DNA from: Clostridia bacterium
Lineage (GTDB): Bacteria; Bacillota; Clostridia; Christensenellales; Borkfalkiaceae
NCBI GenBank assembly: GCA_900764105.1
Contig: CAAFMS010000004.1
Span: forward strand, 8,930-72,929
DNA: 64,000 nt
Direction: 5' to 3'
Within the stretch, counting starts at the first letter, position 1; each line of letters opens with the position of its first letter. Positions 60,977-64,000 of the stretch are shown here, piece after piece. The notes beneath the pieces were generated by a model that was not told where the DNA came from, did no database searches, and worked only from the letters and a program-made list of their open reading frames with translations. Position numbers and translations under genes: made by a program.

Positions 60977-61909
60977 CTAATCATTATATAGTTCTATAAC
61001 GGATTTAGCGGCAAGTATAACGTTTTTCTTCAACCTCTCGGGCGAAAGCACCTTAACGCCGCTTCCGAAACCTAAGAGTTTTGTTATAAGCCAGCCGTCG
61101 ATCGGCAATTCCGCCGACGCTCTGAGTTTTCCGTCCTGCGCGGTGTAAACCGAGTTCATGCCGAGCCATTCTTCTATATCCGAGCGGCAAATATCGCTAA
61201 GTTCGAGTTCTACGTTTTCTCTCGGCATATTTTTAAACCATTCGCCGAGGTCGAGATTGTTTTTAACGTTCGCCCGAGGAACGAAATCGTTGTTCGTGGC
61301 GTCGGCGTAGATAATTCTCGTGACCTTGAAAATTCTCAGATCTTTTCTGAGTTTGCAGTAGGCGTAAACGTACCAAAGCCCTTGTTTAAGAATTATTAGT
61401 TCGGGTTCTATTTCCCTCAAAGTTTCCTCGCCCGACTTGTCGCGGTATTTTATATTTACCGTCTTTTTGTTTTCGATGGCGTTTTCGATTGTGGAAACTA
61501 CGTTTTTAATATCGTCGTTCCCGTTCCAACTCGAGCCGTCGATTATGAAATGAGAAGAGGAAAGCGAGTTCTTCGACAGATCGGAACGTTTAAGCGATTT
61601 GAGTCTTTCGATAGCCGAGTCTATTTCCTTATTTCCGAGTTGTTCGTTGCACGATTCTAAAGTGGAAATAACCGCCTCGAACTCCTTTTCGGACATAAAG
61701 CATGCGGGAAGTTTAAAGGAATCGGCTATGTAGTACCCGCCGTACCTTCCGGGTTCGGAAATCAAAGGAATATCCGCAAGGCTTATCGCGGTGAGGTACC
61801 TGAGCGCAGTTCTCGTCGATATATCGAACCTTTTTGCAATGTACGAAGTCGTTACTTTTTTTCTTGACAAAAGCAAGAAAAGAATCTTAATCATCGTTTC
61901 GTATTTCAT
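60977..61909 (-). CDS. YafY-type regulator: HTH plus WYL domain
   Basis: 310 residues. N-terminal winged helix-turn-helix (KKVTTSYIAKRFDISTRTALRYLTAI, about residues 17-42) and a C-terminal WYL domain (VNIKYRDKSGEETLREIEPELIILKQGLWYVYAYCKLRKDLRIFKVTRI, about 150-200) followed by the WCX extension. WYL domains bind nucleic acids or nucleotides and regulate defence and stress genes. It is divergent from the Ser/Glu-rich lipoprotein gene, separated by about 100 bp, which may be its target. Confidence 0.92.
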   Translation of the reverse strand: MKYETMIKILFLLLSRKKVTTSYIAKRFDISTRTALRYLTAISLADIPLISEPGRYGGYYIADSFKLPACFMSEKEFEAVISTLESCNEQLGNKEIDSAIERLKSLKRSDLSKNSLSSSHFIIDGSSWNGNDDIKNVVSTIENAIENKKTVNIKYRDKSGEETLREIEPELIILKQGLWYVYAYCKLRKDLRIFKVTRIIYADATNNDFVPRANVKNNLDLGEWFKNMPRENVELELSDICRSDIEEWLGMNSVYTAQDGKLRASAELPIDGWLITKLLGFGSGVKVLSPERLKKNVILAAKSVIELYND

Positions 61910-62010
61910 ATCTATATTATACTTAATACCACTATTAAAGTCAAACGGTAAATTATAACGTTTTATTGTATTTTTTGGACGAAAAGCCCTGAATTGTGAG
62001 GCATAAACTT

Positions 62011-63825
62011 ATGAAGAAACTATTTTTTTCGGTTATTTTATCTGCAATGGCGATAATTTGTTTTGTCGTTGGAGTCTCGTGTAAAAATAAGAACGCTAAA
62101 ACGAGCCTTTATAGCGATTACGAAGAAAGCGTCGCGTCGGGTGAAATAAGCGCAATCGAATCGGAAAAGCCGAGCGAAACCGCAGGTACGACGGAAAGCG
62201 TCAAGACAAGCGATGAAGCGAGCGAGTCCGAAAGCGTTACCTCGGAAGAATCGGCAATAACGCCTGAAAGCGGTGAATCTTCCGAAACTTCCGAGTCTAC
62301 CGAAACAACCGAGGCAACCGAGTTGCCCGAGTCGCCCGAGTCGCCCGAATCGCCCGAGTCGCCCGAATCGCCCGAGTCGCCCGAGTTGCCCGAATCGACC
62401 GAAATATCCGAAAGTTCAGAGACGGGCGAGGAAACGAAACATTCGGGATCGACGGATACGACCGAAACTCCCGAATCGCCCGAGTCGAGCGATAACGGTT
62501 CGGAAAGCGTAAGCGAAAGCAACTCCGAAAGTATTGTCGAAAGCAACTCCGAAAGTATTGTCGAAAGCAATTCCGAAAGCATTGTCGAAAGCATTGTCGA
62601 AAGCGTTTCCGAAAGCGTTTCTGAAAGCGTTGAAAGTTCTTCTTCGGGAGGGACGGACGGCGAAACAGTTTCCGAATCTCAATCGGAATCAACTTCCGAA
62701 ACGCAAACCGACGCCGAGCCTGAGACCAAAGACTCGTGTGGAGACTCTTCCGAAAGCGGTGAAGGGGAAACCGGTTACGACGAATTGTCGGATAGCGGAG
62801 ACTCTTCCGAAGGCGGCAAAGCGGTCGAAGATGCTAAAACTGTTCTCGATATAGTAAGCGGCGCGGTTGAAGAAGTCGCGATAAAAGCGGACGAAGCGGA
62901 GTTTACCGCAGAATTTTTCTCGATACTGAAAAACAAAGGCTACACTCATTTTAAGTTTAAAGCGGAGAGTGACGGCGTTGACGATTATGCTCTGTCGGGA
63001 AATAAATATCCGTCGGATAACGGAGTAGCGGAGATAAGAGTAGAAGCGTACAGATTTTTCGGTAAATCGGTTTGTCTGAGGTCGGGCGGGGCAACGTATA
63101 TCCGCATTTACGATTTTGTGTTTTTCAGTAGCGAAGAAACCGAAAACCTGACGTTCGGCGACAACGGTTATTTATGCTACGAGGACGAAGGTCTTGTATA
63201 TGCCGATTACGGAAACGGTAACGACTATGGTTTCAGGTTTCCCGATAAATATTTCGAATTTGAAAAAAGTTTGCTGAACGCAGATAATGAAATAATCGGC
63301 AACGCGGCGGTAACGTATAAAACCGAGGACGGTTGCCCCTGCAAATTCCGATACGGGTCCTTTGACGATAACGGAAAACTTATCGGTTTTAACGACGCTT
63401 CGGGGCTTGTGAGCGATGCTTCGATATACATAAGTCGCAAGAAATTGTCCGAAAAATACGTTGCGATAAGACCGGAAGTCAGATCTCCGATTGTTTTTAA
63501 CAAATGCGAACTTGTATATGCGGGAGAATTGTCGGTCGCCAAGTGCAGACCCGATAAAACGGGAGACGTAATAAACATCGAATATAACAGCGTCGAAAAG
63601 GGAACGTTTTACCTGTGTTTGAAAAATGCTAAAAAGGTAAGAATCATTGTAGAGACGGAAAAAGGAAAGGATATTCTGCTTTTCTCGGATAACGGGGCTT
63701 GCTGTTATATGAATGAAACAAACGGTAAATATGAAAAGATAATAACGTTGCCGAAAACGGGCGTTATAAAAATAGATATTGAAAAATGTAAGAATTTCTG
63801 TTTGCGGTATGAAATAATAAGTTAG
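62011..63825 (+). CDS. Ser/Glu/Pro-rich repeat lipoprotein with C-terminal globular domain
   Basis: 604 residues from the ATG at 62011 (GTGAGG upstream; the frame opens at GTG 61996). Signal KKLFFSVILSAMAIICFVVG with lipobox GVSC. Residues about 35-275 are low complexity: S/E/T, then PES/PEL units (62310-62400), then SNSESIVE units repeated in DNA (62516-62600). The last 320 residues look globular and beta-rich (FKAESDGVDDYALSGNKYPS, YIRIYDFVFFSSEE, ending FCLRYEIIS), without a family I recognise. The stalk probably spans the wall and displays the C-terminal domain. Divergent from a WYL regulator. Confidence 0.7.
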   Translation: MKKLFFSVILSAMAIICFVVGVSCKNKNAKTSLYSDYEESVASGEISAIESEKPSETAGTTESVKTSDEASESESVTSEESAITPESGESSETSESTETTEATELPESPESPESPESPESPESPELPESTEISESSETGEETKHSGSTDTTETPESPESSDNGSESVSESNSESIVESNSESIVESNSESIVESIVESVSESVSESVESSSSGGTDGETVSESQSESTSETQTDAEPETKDSCGDSSESGEGETGYDELSDSGDSSEGGKAVEDAKTVLDIVSGAVEEVAIKADEAEFTAEFFSILKNKGYTHFKFKAESDGVDDYALSGNKYPSDNGVAEIRVEAYRFFGKSVCLRSGGATYIRIYDFVFFSSEETENLTFGDNGYLCYEDEGLVYADYGNGNDYGFRFPDKYFEFEKSLLNADNEIIGNAAVTYKTEDGCPCKFRYGSFDDNGKLIGFNDASGLVSDASIYISRKKLSEKYVAIRPEVRSPIVFNKCELVYAGELSVAKCRPDKTGDVINIEYNSVEKGTFYLCLKNAKKVRIIVETEKGKDILLFSDNGACCYMNETNGKYEKIITLPKTGVIKIDIEKCKNFCLRYEIIS

Positions 63826-63836
63826 CCATTAGAGAG

Positions 63837-64000
63837 TTGAACTAATCGAGCCTTAAAGTCGTCTTTTTTGCATATTTTTGCAAATTCTCGCTCGATGTAT
63901 TGATATACACCTTCGTTCGCCTTTACAACAATCTGCTAAAAAATACGGCTCTAAGGTGCAAAGCATTTTAACGGCGATAAATTTAGGAAAATCAAGGCAA
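63837..64000. repeat. Dispersed repeat cluster at the right edge
   Basis: 63837-63858 is the reverse complement of 17449-17470, and 63850-63894 is the second copy of the 45-bp direct repeat. No gene is visible in the remaining bases to the edge. Confidence 0.75.

Noticed and set aside
62118..62594. Minus-strand frame LSELLSTILSELLS
   Set aside because: Shadow of the Ser/Glu repeats in the lipoprotein gene on the other strand.

Overview
The window looks like a chromosome segment of an anaerobic Bacillota (Clostridia-like), probably gut-associated. Support for this: strong GGAGG-type ribosome sites, sigma-A promoters with 17-nt spacers, the pth-mfd-prsA order, a sigG-ylmC sporulation-type pair, Rho, and L-fucose catabolism genes. 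No rRNA or ribosomal-protein marker is present, so the taxonomy is inference.

Left end (1-1910): a cut-off YafQ-like toxin with its RelB/DinJ antitoxin, then a tyrosine recombinase. This is probably the edge of another mobile element lying to the left.

Mobile island (about 2067-14654, 12.6 kb): an integrative mobilizable element inserted in the 3' end of a tRNA-Glu gene. An 11-bp core (the last 11 nt of the tRNA) is repeated at both ends. The island has one long leftward operon: XRE regulator, Vsr, HpaII-type methylase and nuclease, a second C5-methylase, HNH nuclease, a third C5-methylase, a GHKL ATPase fused to a Ymh-type HEPN domain, a stand-alone HEPN protein, relics of a YhcG/DUF1016 gene, a Thg1-like nucleotidyltransferase, a truncated peptide, and a large serine recombinase. 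Pointing the other way are an unidentified structured RNA of about 300 nt with its own promoter and terminator, a pMV158-like oriT, and a frameshifted MobV relaxase. The HEPN/Thg1-like and GHKL-HEPN/Dcm/HNH groups are the best candidates for an undescribed defence system.

Housekeeping (14644-35953): tRNA-Glu, Met and fMet; tilS and hpt; class II aldolase; a GIY-YIG-like protein; a large BspA-like lipoprotein; fucI divergent from araC and an iron alcohol dehydrogenase; leuS; a YitT protein; tRNA-Gly and tRNA-Val with unusual inverted-repeat tails; flavodoxin; PAP2; an N-terminally truncated sigG; ylmC; fucO; and a small P-loop kinase behind a multi-hairpin leader.

Right part (36036-64000): a membrane-anchored E/T-rich repeat protein, two flavoproteins, an MBL-fold hydrolase, rho, a GATase, an MTA/SAH nucleosidase, a patatin, a fusion of EPSP-synthase-like and shikimate-dehydrogenase-like domains that has lost most recognisable catalytic residues, an ABC exporter, a CPBP protease, rlmH, tadA, prs, pth, mfd, a PrsA/SurA-like lipoprotein, a WYL regulator and a Ser/Glu-rich lipoprotein. 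Intergenic spaces carry several families of short palindromic repeats.
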